Assembly: GCA_022402525.1 (NCBI GenBank)
Contig: JAKRSB010000115.1
Location: forward strand, 62,001 to 126,000
DNA length: 64,000 nt
From: Thermosynechococcaceae cyanobacterium MS004
GTDB lineage: Bacteria > Cyanobacteriota > Cyanobacteriia > Thermosynechococcales > Thermosynechococcaceae
Reading direction: 5' to 3'
A program made the position numbers and the translations under genes. Shown here one piece after another: positions 19,150 through 28,239 of this stretch; the stretch's first letter is position 1, and the number at the start of each line of letters is the position of its first letter. Below the pieces are notes generated by a model. That model did no database searches. It was not told the DNA's origin and saw only the letters and a list, made by a program, of their open reading frames with translations.

Positions 19150-20871
19150 CTAGCCCTTCACCTTAGACTGCTTTTTGCTAGCTTCTTTTAGCTTTTGCTT
19201 CTCACGCTTTTCAGCTTCTTTTGCCGCTTTTTCGGCAGATAGCTGAGCAGCGCGCGCCTGCTCTTTTTCCTCTTCAATTTTTTCTAGGTAGTAGTAGTAG
19301 TCGCCTCGGTAGAGCCGCAGTTCACCGTCTCGAATTTCGACGATTTTATTGGCAACCTGCTCTAGGAAGAAGCGATCGTGGGACACAATGATGGCGCTGC
19401 CTTCGTAGTTTTGCAGGGCTTCTTCGAGCATTTCTTTCGCCGGAATATCAAGGTGATTGGTCGGCTCGTCCAGAATCAGGAGGTTAACCGGACGGAGCAG
19501 CATTTTTGCCAACGCCAGCCGCGCTTTTTCGCCGCCGCTGAGGGCTTCAACTTTCTTGAAGACGGTATCGCCACTGAACAAAAAGCGACCCAGTAACGTC
19601 CGCACTTCTTCGTTTGTCCAGACAGGGACCTCATCGTGGATGGTTTCCACAACGGTTTTATTCAGGTCAAGGGCTTCGGCCTGATTTTGCTCGAAGTAGC
19701 CTGGAATGACGTTGTGCTCTCCAATTTTGATGCTGCCTTCATCGGGGGTTTCTAGACCCACCATCATGTGCAGCAGGGTGGATTTGCCGGCACCGTTGGG
19801 GCCAAGAATGGCCACGCGATCGCCCCGTTCGATGAGCAGATTGGCGTCCAAAAACAGGATGCGGTCTCCGTAGGTTTTGACCAGGTTTTGAATAATGACG
19901 GTTTCTCGACCGCTGCGGGGTGCATCGGGGAACCGAAACCGCAGGGTACGGACGCTGCCCGTGGGGGCTTCAATGCGCTCAATTTTATCGAGCTGTTTTT
20001 CGCGACTCTTGGCCTGGGTGCTGCGGGTGGCGCTGGCGCGGAATCGATCCACAAAGGTTTGCTGCTTTTCGATTTCTTTTTGCTGACGCTCGTAGGTGCT
20101 CATCTGAGCGGCCTGCATTTCCGCTTTTTGCAGCAGGTAGGCCGAATAGTTGCCCAGATAGGTGGTAGATACGCCCCGCTCGGTTTCGACAATCTGGTTA
20201 CAGAGGCGATCTAAAAAGGCGCGGTCATGGGAGACCACCACCATTGGCGTGGTTAAGCCCCGCAGATAATTTTCGAGCCACTCGATGGTTTCTAGGTCGA
20301 GGTGGTTGGTCGGCTCGTCCAGCAGCAGCAGATCTGGCTCCTGGAGCAAAATCTTGCCCAAGCTCATACGCATCTGCCAGCCGCCGCTAAAGGCGCTCAC
20401 CAAGCGATCGCCATCTTCTGGGGTAAAGCCCATTTCTGGCAAAATCTTTTCAATTTGGGAATCTAGCCCGTAGCCATCCAGCGCCTCGAATTTCCGCTGA
20501 AGCTTATCCATTTTGTGAATGAGGGTATCCAGCGTTTCTGGGTCGGCGGTCTCCATCGCTCGATGCACGTCAGACAGGGCATGATGGATGGCGTTGGCCT
20601 CGTGAAACACCGTCCAAAATTCTTCCCGCACCGTGCGAGTGGGTTCCACTTCAAATTCTTGGGTGAGGTAGGCAATTTTGAGGCTGTTAGGGCGAATCAC
20701 CGTACCGGTGGTTGGCTCCATCTCTCCCGCAATAATTTTGAGCTGGGTGGACTTCCCCGCACCATTCACGCCTACCAACCCAATGCGATCGCCGGATTTA
20801 ACCTCCCAGTTCACATCCTTGAGCACCTCGCCTGTCGGGTAAATTTTGCTGATATGTTCGAGGCGCAGCAT
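19150..20871 (-). CDS. ABC-F family ATPase
   Basis: A 573-residue soluble protein with two ABC cassettes and no membrane domain. The first has Walker A GVNGAGKST (about 34-42), signature FSGGWQMRM and Walker B LLLLDEPTNHLD. The second has GPNGAGKST, LSGGEKARLA and LLILDEPTNHLD. The cassettes are joined by a charged linker of about 80 residues. A lysine-rich C-terminal tail (EKREKQKLKEASKKQSK) is present. ABC-F proteins bind the ribosome E site and relieve stalling or give antibiotic protection; which subgroup this is cannot be told by eye. First gene of a two-gene unit with the DUF92 gene. Confidence 0.93.
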   Translation of the reverse strand: MLRLEHISKIYPTGEVLKDVNWEVKSGDRIGLVGVNGAGKSTQLKIIAGEMEPTTGTVIRPNSLKIAYLTQEFEVEPTRTVREEFWTVFHEANAIHHALSDVHRAMETADPETLDTLIHKMDKLQRKFEALDGYGLDSQIEKILPEMGFTPEDGDRLVSAFSGGWQMRMSLGKILLQEPDLLLLDEPTNHLDLETIEWLENYLRGLTTPMVVVSHDRAFLDRLCNQIVETERGVSTTYLGNYSAYLLQKAEMQAAQMSTYERQQKEIEKQQTFVDRFRASATRSTQAKSREKQLDKIERIEAPTGSVRTLRFRFPDAPRSGRETVIIQNLVKTYGDRILFLDANLLIERGDRVAILGPNGAGKSTLLHMMVGLETPDEGSIKIGEHNVIPGYFEQNQAEALDLNKTVVETIHDEVPVWTNEEVRTLLGRFLFSGDTVFKKVEALSGGEKARLALAKMLLRPVNLLILDEPTNHLDIPAKEMLEEALQNYEGSAIIVSHDRFFLEQVANKIVEIRDGELRLYRGDYYYYLEKIEEEKEQARAAQLSAEKAAKEAEKREKQKLKEASKKQSKVKG

Positions 20872-21154
20872 GTAACACTCCAGGAGCAGGTGAATGGGTG
20901 AATGGGTTGAGAGGTCAGTCGACTAAAGCCAAACGTTAAATTATTCCAGCGATTCTTAAGAGAACGACCTCGCCATGTTTAGTATGGCACGCTCCGGAAA
21001 AGGCTGAGCGATCGCGGCTGTCCCTAATCCCCGGCCCTCCTGCCTTAATCCTGCGGCTCTCCATCATACTGTGGTGTCGTGACCGTGGTGCCGTAACTGT
21101 AGTGTCGCGACCATCGCCCTCTACTATAAAGAAGCAGCATTCAACCACGCCCTT

Positions 21155-21502
21155 ATGTCTTCTTTCCTACTCCGACTCAATTTGGTGGAAGGGTCTATTA
21201 CCTTTAGCTTTAGCCCAGACGCAGCCCGCAACCTTCAAAGTGCGATCACGGCGCTCACGCAGGATCTCAAGGCCGTCGCCAACAAGACGGCGGGGGCGAA
21301 GGTAGCACCGCAAAAAGCGATGGAGTATCAGCATAGTGGAGAGGTGTTTCTAGAATGTTTTTGCAACCCCAATATTTGGCCCAGCCCCTTTGCGGCTAAG
21401 GTGTTAATTACGGTACGTGATGAGCGCATCCGGCTCACCACCGAGGCTGAGCTGACCCGCATCATTGAGGATGTTAATCTCTATCTTGAAAGCCACGGCT
21501 AG
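21155..21502 (+). CDS. Small conserved hypothetical protein
   Basis: A 115-residue soluble protein without recognisable motif (SSFLLRLNLVEGSITFSFSPDAARNLQSAITALT ... VLITVRDERIRLTTEAELTRIIEDVNLYLE). The composition is protein-like throughout, the ATG at 21155 is sound, and I recall similar short proteins in other cyanobacteria, but no function can be assigned. It is bracketed by tandem repeats on both sides (about 21070-21112 and 21501-21608). Confidence 0.6.
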   Translation: MSSFLLRLNLVEGSITFSFSPDAARNLQSAITALTQDLKAVANKTAGAKVAPQKAMEYQHSGEVFLECFCNPNIWPSPFAAKVLITVRDERIRLTTEAELTRIIEDVNLYLESHG

Positions 21503-21608
21503 GGGTTCGGACAGGGGTTCGGGCAGGGATTCCGACAGGGATTCGGCCAGGGGTTCGGTCAGGGATTCCGACAGGGATTCGGCCAGGGGTTCGGTCAGGG
21601 ATATGACC
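21501..21608 (+). repeat. 12-bp tandem repeat, nine units, with 36-bp higher order
   Basis: Nine units of the form AGGGRTTCSGNC start at the stop codon of the preceding gene. A block of three units is itself duplicated (21525-21560 and 21561-21596 are identical). Confidence 0.9.
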
Positions 21609-21782
21609 CTGACGGGATGCTGGTAGGGCGCTGGTTGAGTGTTGATTGAGCGCTGATTCAGCGCTGAACAATGTGTCTAGGCGTCCGCTCATGCTCTAAG
21701 CTAGTGATACTGCGCCAACGGCTACGAAGCCAACCACATGAAATTTAGTTAGACAGTAGTTAGACAGTTTTGGAGTTTAAGA

Positions 21783-21878
21783 ATGTCCGGTTTAGTCGCC
21801 TACGTTTTGTTTATGAGCGTTGCTATTGGTTCCGCTGTGGGCCTTTATTACCTTCTAAGAACCGTTAAGCTGATCTAG
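21783..21878 (+). CDS. petL: Cytochrome b6f complex subunit PetL
   Basis: A 31-residue single-helix membrane peptide: MSGLVAYVLFMSVAIGSA followed by VGLYYLLRTVKLI. The N-terminal AY, the single hydrophobic helix and the basic KLI ending match PetL, a small peripheral subunit that stabilises the b6f dimer in the thylakoid membrane. ATG 21783 and stop TAG 21876-21878 are clear. A terminator-like hairpin lies about 115 bp downstream. Other small hydrophobic peptides of b6f or the photosystems are the main alternative, but their sequences fit less well. Confidence 0.75.
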   Translation: MSGLVAYVLFMSVAIGSAVGLYYLLRTVKLI

Positions 21879-21989
21879 CTTCAGCTCGATTTCCTGCTAG
21901 CGGCCAAAAAATCGCGTCGATCTTCATGAAGACCGCCTGCGCGGTCTAAAACACAAAGCAAAAGACCATAAAACAAAAGACCACAACTC

Positions 21990-22014
21990 AGCCCGCACCA
22001 GCGGGTTTTCTTTG
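21990..22014 (+). terminator. Terminator-like hairpin after petL
   Basis: A stem CCCGC / GCGGG with loop ACCA is followed by TTTTCTTT. A second perfect hairpin (AGACCGC / GCGGTCT, 21930-21947) precedes it. Confidence 0.6.
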
Positions 22015-22105
22015 TGGAACCGTTGGTTGAATTTTAAAGGGCTTAATTCAAGGGGTTAATTCAAGGGCTTAAGCTTTGTGAAGCGTGAAGCAGCCTATTC
22101 CGCCG

Positions 22106-22411
22106 TTAAGCAGACTCCAAAGGAGCCATGGTTAAGCCCGCTCTGAGGAGCTGTTCGTGGTACAGTTCAGCCTGCTCCTGCGGCCCAGTCCAGACGATCG
22201 CCATTCCTTCAAAATGAACCTGATTGGTCAGCTCCCAGGCCAGTTCTGGGGTCATTTTAGGAATATAGGTGATGAGGCAGCGCGAGACATGCTCAAAGGT
22301 ATTAAAGTCGTCATCTAGCACGATGACTTTATAGTTTGGGTAAGGAACCCGGACGGTAGACTGTTTTTGCTGAAGATTCGGTGTTGCGATCGCAGCTTGA
22401 ATCGTATTCAT
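22106..22411 (-). CDS. clpS: ATP-dependent Clp protease adaptor ClpS
   Basis: About 101 residues. The core YKVIVLDDDFNTFEHVSRCLITYIPKM...A is the ClpS fold, which docks N-degron substrates onto the ClpA/C chaperone, followed by HFEGMAIVWTGPQEQAELYHEQL. ATG 22411 is chosen over an upstream in-frame codon at 22444 because AGGAAGG, a strong Shine-Dalgarno sequence, stands 3 bp before it. Single-gene unit. Confidence 0.93.
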   Translation of the reverse strand: MNTIQAAIATPNLQQKQSTVRVPYPNYKVIVLDDDFNTFEHVSRCLITYIPKMTPELAWELTNQVHFEGMAIVWTGPQEQAELYHEQLLRAGLTMAPLESA

Positions 22412-22558
22412 CGCCTTCCTGTAAACGCTCACGTAGTTAGTCAATAGAGAGATTCACGAGAGGGGGTTCACAACAGAAATTATAGAATAACACTTCAAAA
22501 AGCTGCTCCAGAGACACCCTCCGATGGGGCTGAGCTATTTCTACTGATTGTATCGTGG

Positions 22559-22594
22559 CTGGCCTAGGGATGGCGATCATCATCCTTAGGCCAG
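22559..22594. terminator. Strong hairpin downstream of the nucleotidyltransferase
   Basis: Two 14-nt arms (CTGGCCTAGGGATG and CATCCTTAGGCCAG) pair at 13 of 14 positions around an 8-nt loop. There is no T-run on either strand, so a terminator role, about 50 bp after the minus-strand stop at 22643, is only likely. Confidence 0.45.
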
Positions 22595-22642
22595 TCGCGG
22601 ACTTGACTATCTGCCCCCTCGGTCTAATCTTCAGAAGACTTT

Positions 22643-23623
22643 CTACACCGCCAGGGTTCCAGGGGCATAGTGTCCTGGATGGAGGGGGCGATCAATTAAA
22701 GAATGAGCGCCCACAATTGTCCCCGCCAAAATCTGAGCCTTAGCACCCAGCGCCGCCCCAGACCCCACATAGCAAGGCCCTTCTAGCGATGCAGACTCAT
22801 GTACCTGAGCTGACCTAGAGATCCACACCGAAGGCTGCACCTCATCAGCTTCTGCATGGAGCCCAAACGGCATTTGTCCGGTTAGAATATCGAGCTGTCC
22901 CTGAAGATACTTGGCAGGCGTCCCCAAATCCAGCCAGTACCCATCCCAAATAAACCCCGTCACGCGCAATTTTTGGGACAGCAAATCGGGAAACACCCGT
23001 CGCTCAAAGCTCAGCGGTTCATGGGCCGCATAGTCTCGAAAGATCGTCGGGTTCAAAATATAAGTCCCTGCATTGACCGTATCAATCCCCAACCGCGCTG
23101 CCTCTTCTGCCGTGGGCTTTTCGCGGAAAGCCAAAATTGGCTTGGCCGCCGCCGGCCAGGATGCCTCAGGGTCTGGGATGTTAGCCAGCTCCACCAGCCC
23201 GAACGCCGTTGGGTCGGCAACTCGCGTCAGGGTTAAGGTTGCATCAGCCTGAGTATCTACGTGAGCTTGAATCAGCGCCTTAAGGTCTAAGTCTGTCAAA
23301 ATATCGGCATTAAAAACCACCAAAGGCGCACCGCTAAAGTAAGGTTCCGCCAGCTTCATGGCCCCCGCCGTATCCAGGGGTGTCTCCTCAATGATGTAGC
23401 GAATCCGAACCCCAAAGGCTTGCCCATCGCCAAAGTAGTTTTGAATCTGAGAGGCCTGATACTGGATATTCATCAAAATATCTGTGATCCCCACGGCCCG
23501 ACACCGCTCAACCAGCCAAACCAGAAAAGGTTGCTCCAAAAGGGGCAACATAGGTTTAGGACTTCGATAGGTCAACGGGGCTAATCGTGTGCCCTTTCCC
23601 CCAGCAATAATGACGGCCTGCAT
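22643..23623 (-). CDS. NDP-sugar pyrophosphorylase-type nucleotidyltransferase
   Basis: A 326-residue sugar-1-phosphate nucleotidyltransferase. The N-terminal AVIIAGGKGTRLAPLT (GGKGTR at 8-13) and SPKPMLPL bind the nucleotide and are followed by NADILTDLDL, the metal-binding region, and LAFREKP. The tail (about 250-326) has imperfect hexapeptide repeats (ISRSAQVHESASLEGPCYVGSGAALG). Such enzymes make activated mannose, glucose or heptose; the exact sugar cannot be told from sequence. ATG 23623 starts the conserved MQAVIIAGG. It may serve envelope polysaccharide synthesis. Confidence 0.85.
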   Translation of the reverse strand: MQAVIIAGGKGTRLAPLTYRSPKPMLPLLEQPFLVWLVERCRAVGITDILMNIQYQASQIQNYFGDGQAFGVRIRYIIEETPLDTAGAMKLAEPYFSGAPLVVFNADILTDLDLKALIQAHVDTQADATLTLTRVADPTAFGLVELANIPDPEASWPAAAKPILAFREKPTAEEAARLGIDTVNAGTYILNPTIFRDYAAHEPLSFERRVFPDLLSQKLRVTGFIWDGYWLDLGTPAKYLQGQLDILTGQMPFGLHAEADEVQPSVWISRSAQVHESASLEGPCYVGSGAALGAKAQILAGTIVGAHSLIDRPLHPGHYAPGTLAV

Positions 23624-24061
23624 ACGGTCTTCCTCTCACCTCTAATGGATGTCGTCTGGATGTCGTCGTTAATGGCATCGTACGAAGTTATGGCATAGTT
23701 CGCCCATAAACTCGAATACGGTGATCTCGAATACAGTGATCTCGAATACGGTGATCTAGGTCTAATGGAATCCTGTGATCTAAAACCTTGTGAAGACAGG
23801 TCAATTGTGTAGAATCATAGCGTCGAGCGTTCAAAAACCGCCAAACTTATGCAAACTAATGTGCAGTTCTTCTGACGCCTGAAATCCACAACTTGTACTT
23901 TTTGGTGCTTGACGGAAACCAAGCTTTAAGTAAGCTTTAGTGAAGATCTCCAAAACGTTCTCCAAAATTTCTAAGGAATGTCTCAGTAGCCGTAGTCCCT
24001 AGCAGCTTTTCAAGACCCCACCAGAACATTCACCCACCCAATCGCCATTCGCGGAGTCCCA
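23624..24061. other. Divergent intergenic region with short repeat
   Basis: A 438-bp spacer between the nucleotidyltransferase and the LCP gene. It contains three 15-bp copies of CTCGAATACGGTGAT (23711-23755) and AT-rich stretches that could hold both promoters. Nothing else was recognised. Confidence 0.5.
23711..23755 (+). repeat. 15-bp tandem repeat, three copies
   Basis: Three exact-length copies of CTCGAATACGGTGAT occur, the middle one with one substitution. Confidence 0.9.
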
Positions 24062-25486
24062 GTGGTCAGAAGTATAAATTCAGCAGCCGGACAGCCATCC
24101 AAGTCGTCACCTCAGGGTGGGCGGTCTAAAGGTCAAGCATCGAGCTCGAATCAGGTAACGGTATTGGGGGAGGCTGCCCCTCGATCTTCAGTCTGGCGAT
24201 GGATTCGATGGTCGATGGTTTTTACGGGTGTTGTTACAATCTCAGCCGGCATTGGCGCAACCGCTGCGCTGCTGCTGCCGTTCCAGTCTTCTTCAACCTC
24301 TGCTGGGGGTGAAACATCCTCAATCGGAGATTTATTCCGTTCAGGATTTCAGTATGGGGTGTCTCGACCGGTCAATCTTTTGGTCATGGGTATTGACCAA
24401 GGGATAGACAGCAACGAGGAGCGCAACAGCACTGATGTGTTAAGTAGCCGCAGCGACACGATGTTGGTAGTGCGGCTTAATCCTGAAACTCGCAAAACTA
24501 GCGTTCTGACCATTCCGCGCGACACCCAGGTCGAAATTCCAGGGCTGGGGGTGAGTAAGATTAACGCTGCGAACTGGAAAGGAGGGTCAGAACTGGCATC
24601 TCAAGTGGTGAGCCAAACGCTGAACGGGATGCCGATTGATCGCTATGTGCGCATTAGCACCAATGCGTTCCGAGAGATTGTGGACGTGATGGGCGGTGTT
24701 GAGGTGTATGTGCCCAAGCGCATGTACTACGTGGATCAAACCCAAAAGCTCAACATTGATCTCCAACCGGGACTCCAGACTCTGAACGGGCTGGAGGCCG
24801 AAGGTTTTGTCCGGTTTCGCAATGATGACTTAGGGGATATTGGACGGACGCAGCGCCAGCAAATGCTGCTTAAGGCACTGCAAAAAAAGTTTGATAATCC
24901 TTTGATGATTACGCGCCTTCCTCAAATTTTTTCGGTGCTGCAAAAGCATTTGGACAGCAATTTAAGCTTTGGTGAAATGCTGGCGCTGATTCAGTTTGGG
25001 ATGCAGAGCAAGACTAGCGACCTTCAGATGGCATTACTGCCCGGTCGGTTCAGCTCTCCTGAAGAGTTTGAGCTGAGCTACTGGATTATGGATCGAACTG
25101 CAACGGATCAGGTGCTAAAGTCCTATTTTCAAGTTGAGCCGCCCATCACGGACGAAGCCTCTATTCCGGCGGATCTAAAAGCCGTTACGATTGTGGTGCA
25201 AAATGCATCGGGGGATCCAGGTGCGGCAGATCGGATGGTGGATCACTTGCAGCAACTTGGGTTCCCAAATCTGGTGCTGGCAACGGAGGATTGGTCTGAG
25301 ACGCTGGACAAGACTCAGGTGGTGCCGCAATGGGGCAATCTGGACGCGGCCAAGGGCGTGGAAGAACTGCTGGGGAGCGATGACAGTGAAGTAACCGCTG
25401 ACTCCACGGGCGATTTACAGTCAGACCTAACGGTGCGCGTGGGGCGTCAGTGGGCAGAGCGCTCTGCGGCAGGCACAAATCCTTAG
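24062..25486 (+). CDS. LytR-CpsA-Psr (LCP) family protein
   Basis: A 474-residue membrane-anchored protein. A cytosolic Ser/Gln-rich start (1-42) is followed by one transmembrane helix (about 46-75), the LCP domain (about 98-270) and a C-terminal LytR_C domain (about 365-440). LCP landmarks are NLLVMGID, SRSDTMLVV, the arginine in TIPRDTQVEI, and FVRFRNDDLGDIGRTQRQQ with the phosphate-binding arginines. LCP enzymes transfer undecaprenyl-linked glycopolymers to peptidoglycan or proteins outside the membrane. The GTG start 24062 is followed by a long compatible N-terminus; no nearby ATG is better. Confidence 0.9.
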   Translation: MVRSINSAAGQPSKSSPQGGRSKGQASSSNQVTVLGEAAPRSSVWRWIRWSMVFTGVVTISAGIGATAALLLPFQSSSTSAGGETSSIGDLFRSGFQYGVSRPVNLLVMGIDQGIDSNEERNSTDVLSSRSDTMLVVRLNPETRKTSVLTIPRDTQVEIPGLGVSKINAANWKGGSELASQVVSQTLNGMPIDRYVRISTNAFREIVDVMGGVEVYVPKRMYYVDQTQKLNIDLQPGLQTLNGLEAEGFVRFRNDDLGDIGRTQRQQMLLKALQKKFDNPLMITRLPQIFSVLQKHLDSNLSFGEMLALIQFGMQSKTSDLQMALLPGRFSSPEEFELSYWIMDRTATDQVLKSYFQVEPPITDEASIPADLKAVTIVVQNASGDPGAADRMVDHLQQLGFPNLVLATEDWSETLDKTQVVPQWGNLDAAKGVEELLGSDDSEVTADSTGDLQSDLTVRVGRQWAERSAAGTNP

Positions 25487-25535
25487 CGATCGCTAGGGCT
25501 GCAATCCTGATTACAGGCTCTCATGATTACAGACT

Positions 25536-26009
25536 CTAACGATCGCGAGTCTTCATAAAGCGTTCCATATCCCGCTTATCCTGCTTCTCCTTGAGAGAGT
25601 CGCGTTTATCGTGGACTTTTTTGCCGCGTGCAAGGGCGATCGAAACCTTAACCCAGCCGCGCTTGAAGTACAGCTTGAGCGGAATTAGGGTGAGCCCCTG
25701 CTGCTCGGTTTGACCAATGAGCTTGCGAATCTCGCGATCGTGCAGCAATAGCTTACGGTTGCGCATGGGTTCGTGGTTAAAATATTCGCTCACGCTGGTG
25801 TGGGGTGAAATATGCACGTTGAGCAAAAACGCTTCACCCCCGCGAATACGAACAAACCCGTCCTTGAGGTTGACTTTGCCCGCGCGCAGAGACTTCACCT
25901 CCGTACCGGTTAGCTCAATTCCTGCTTCATAGACTTCCAGGATCTCGTACAAAAAACGAGCCTGACGATTGTCTGTAATAACTTTTTGGCCTTCGCTGGT
26001 ATCCTTCAT
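25536..26009 (-). CDS. smpB: SsrA-binding protein SmpB
   Basis: A 157-residue partner of tmRNA in rescue of stalled ribosomes. Diagnostic blocks are DNRQARFLYEILEVYEAGIELTGTEVKSLRAGKVNLKDGFVRI, LNVHISPH, NHEPMRNRKLLLH and LIPLKLYFKRGWVKVSIALARGKKVHDKRDSLKE. The basic C-terminal tail that reaches into the decoding centre is present. ATG 26009 is the family start. Convergent with the LCP gene, 49 bp apart. Confidence 0.97.
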   Translation of the reverse strand: MKDTSEGQKVITDNRQARFLYEILEVYEAGIELTGTEVKSLRAGKVNLKDGFVRIRGGEAFLLNVHISPHTSVSEYFNHEPMRNRKLLLHDREIRKLIGQTEQQGLTLIPLKLYFKRGWVKVSIALARGKKVHDKRDSLKEKQDKRDMERFMKTRDR

Positions 26010-26259
26010 TCTTTTACTTTAGCCTGTGTGCTTCTCCCCTGTATGCCTCTTGATAAATGCCTCCAGATGAATGCCGCTTGATGAATCCCCCAGGGGTCTT
26101 GGCCCTCACGTAAAAGGCTGCTCAAGGGTCTAGCCCTGCCCTGCCCACCCAGGCGCGGTAGCCTGAACTGATAGCATAGAGGTCAAGAAATAGCTTCTAG
26201 TCCGGCTCCTTTGATCCTGGGCTGCAGGACAACATTCTAAAATTGCACCTATCCGGACG

Positions 26260-26613
26260 ATGAGTTCATTCCTAAAAAACTTGAGCCTGATTAAGTTTTC
26301 GTCAGAAGGCTGCAGCACCTGCCACAAGATGGCGGTCTATGACCAGAAGGTTGCTGCGGAGCTAGGTTTGGGGTTTATTGACGCTAAGATGCAGGATACC
26401 GCAACCTACCGCAAGTACCGAAAGATTCTGCTAAGGCAATATCCCACTAAAGCAGGGATGGGCTGGCCCACCTATCTCCTGTGTGAGAGCTGTTGCGAAA
26501 GTTGGTGCGAAGGGCCGGATGATAGCTTTAGAATCTTGGGCGAGCTTAAGGGGGGATGCCCGCAGGGGGAGTTTCGCAGGCGGTTACAGGATTTACTGTC
26601 GGCGATCCATTAA
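26260..26613 (+). CDS. Thioredoxin-fold protein with CxxC motif
   Basis: A 117-residue protein. KFSSEGCSTCHKMAVYDQKVAAELGLGFIDAKM resembles the first half of a thioredoxin fold with a CSTC active site placed after the first beta strand; GMGWPTYLL occupies the cis-Pro position. A second cysteine-rich stretch CESCCESWCEG follows, which is unusual and could bind metal or form extra disulfides. Similar short thioredoxin-like proteins occur in cyanobacteria, but no partner is known. ATG 26260 is used. The next gene starts about 107 bp downstream on the same strand. Confidence 0.72.
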   Translation: MSSFLKNLSLIKFSSEGCSTCHKMAVYDQKVAAELGLGFIDAKMQDTATYRKYRKILLRQYPTKAGMGWPTYLLCESCCESWCEGPDDSFRILGELKGGCPQGEFRRRLQDLLSAIH

Positions 26614-26720
26614 GTTCTGGCCAAGTTCTCGCCGAACTTCTCTTTGAACCTGTTCTCAATTGCGTTTCAGACGCAGACCTTCTTTTTAGCGACCCTCTTT
26701 TGGGCGATCCTATTTTTAGC

Positions 26721-28142
26721 ATGGCTACCACTCGACTCCCCCGCCAGCGCTCTAACCCTTGGGCCACACGCATTGACCAGCTCATGGCGCTGATTGTTTT
26801 GCTCAATGTGGGAATTGTTCTTTTTGATTTGAGCTATGTTCGCTTTCGGGATCTGTATCTGCGCTATCTGCCTCAAGTGACCCAGCGCTACGACCCCATC
26901 AAAGGAATTGAGCCCTTTCGCGATACGGAACAATACCTGGCGGCGGTAGATAAACTGATGCAGCTCGGCATTGAGAGCCCAGACGCGGCGCAACAGCTAG
27001 CAGATCTACGCGATCGCAGCGTTGCCATGATTGAGGAAGATCCCTTTCGCGTTGCCAATAAATCCGGGGGTCTAGAAAAGCTCAAAAACCGAATGCGGCA
27101 GCACATGGGGGAAGAGTCCTCTAAGGCCGCCTTCCGTCAGTTTTGGAGCCAGCAGCACCTCACTGCCCAAAACTGGCAGCAAGAGCTGGCCTACTTTAAC
27201 CGCAACTTTCGGCCCATTCTGGCGGCAAACTATTTTCGCCCCATTGATGAAAGCGGGGATTTTGTCGATCTGTTTTGGATTATTGATTTGGGGTTTGTGG
27301 GCTTATTTTCTGTAGATATTGCGGCGCGGGTGCTGTGGATTCGGAAGCGTCGTCAAAAGAAATGGACGGAGGCGCTCCTGTGGCGCTGGTATGATCTGCT
27401 GCTGCTCCTGCCGTTCTGGCGGATTCTGCGCATTATTCCCCTCATCGTTCGCCTTCACCACCTCGGCTGGGTCAATCTTCAGGCCATCCAGCGCGAAATT
27501 AACCATAATATCGCGGAGAATATTGCGGGAGAGGTCACTGAACTTGCGTTACTTCAGACCTTTCGCGTGGTGCAGGGCGGTATTCAGCAGGGTGCCCTGC
27601 GTCAGTTCATAAAAGAGCCTCTGACGATGGTTGAAATCAATGAGGTAGACGAAATTTCGGCGATCGCCCATCGGCTGACGGAAATTGTGACTCAATCGGT
27701 CTTGCCTAACCTTCAGCCGGAACTGGAGCCGCTACTAGAGCATCTTGTCCAGCAGGCGATCGCCCAGGTACCTCTGACCCGCTCCCTTCCTGCCCTGCCT
27801 GGATTCAGTCAGCTTTCAGCGGAGCTGTCCAAACAGATTGCCCACCAAAGTCTCCGGACCCTTCAATCCGCGCTGTCAGACGTTACCCACGATACAAAAG
27901 GGCAAGCCTTAATTCAGGCGCTGGGCAAAAGCACCCTGGCCCATCTCCAGACCGGACTCACCCAAACCCAAGCCCTAGAAGAAATTGAGCATCTCCTGAG
28001 TGACTGGCTAGAAGAAATTAAGCTAACCCTCATTCATCGGCTGGAGGGTCAGGATCAAACCCAAGCTATTCAAGAATTTGAGGCGATTCGGCTGGGAAAT
28101 AAAGTCCCGACTGTTTTGCCCCCACTTCCAACAAGGCGCTAG
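26721..28142 (+). CDS. Cyanobacterial membrane protein with possible degenerate voltage-sensor-like segment
   Basis: About 473 residues. One hydrophobic helix lies near the start (20-40, MALIVLLNVGIVLFDLSYV). A soluble charged region of about 130 residues follows, then hydrophobic helices at about 180-200 and 216-245. The run FSVDIAARVLWIRKRR...WRWYDLLLLLPFWRILRIIPLIVRLHHLG resembles S2-S4 of voltage-sensor domains, with arginines spaced three to four residues in the last helix, but no pore or selectivity filter is present. The C-terminal 230 residues are helical and amphipathic. I chose ATG 26721, since the longer in-frame start at 26556 lies inside the preceding gene. Function unknown; the ion-channel link is inference. 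Confidence 0.6.
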   Translation: MATTRLPRQRSNPWATRIDQLMALIVLLNVGIVLFDLSYVRFRDLYLRYLPQVTQRYDPIKGIEPFRDTEQYLAAVDKLMQLGIESPDAAQQLADLRDRSVAMIEEDPFRVANKSGGLEKLKNRMRQHMGEESSKAAFRQFWSQQHLTAQNWQQELAYFNRNFRPILAANYFRPIDESGDFVDLFWIIDLGFVGLFSVDIAARVLWIRKRRQKKWTEALLWRWYDLLLLLPFWRILRIIPLIVRLHHLGWVNLQAIQREINHNIAENIAGEVTELALLQTFRVVQGGIQQGALRQFIKEPLTMVEINEVDEISAIAHRLTEIVTQSVLPNLQPELEPLLEHLVQQAIAQVPLTRSLPALPGFSQLSAELSKQIAHQSLRTLQSALSDVTHDTKGQALIQALGKSTLAHLQTGLTQTQALEEIEHLLSDWLEEIKLTLIHRLEGQDQTQAIQEFEAIRLGNKVPTVLPPLPTRR

Positions 28143-28239
28143 GCGACCGGGCTTTAAGCACCTACACGAATGCCTACACGCCAATGCCCATACGCCAAGG
28201 CCTATACGGAACGTCTAAATTTAACGAATCGCCATTTCG

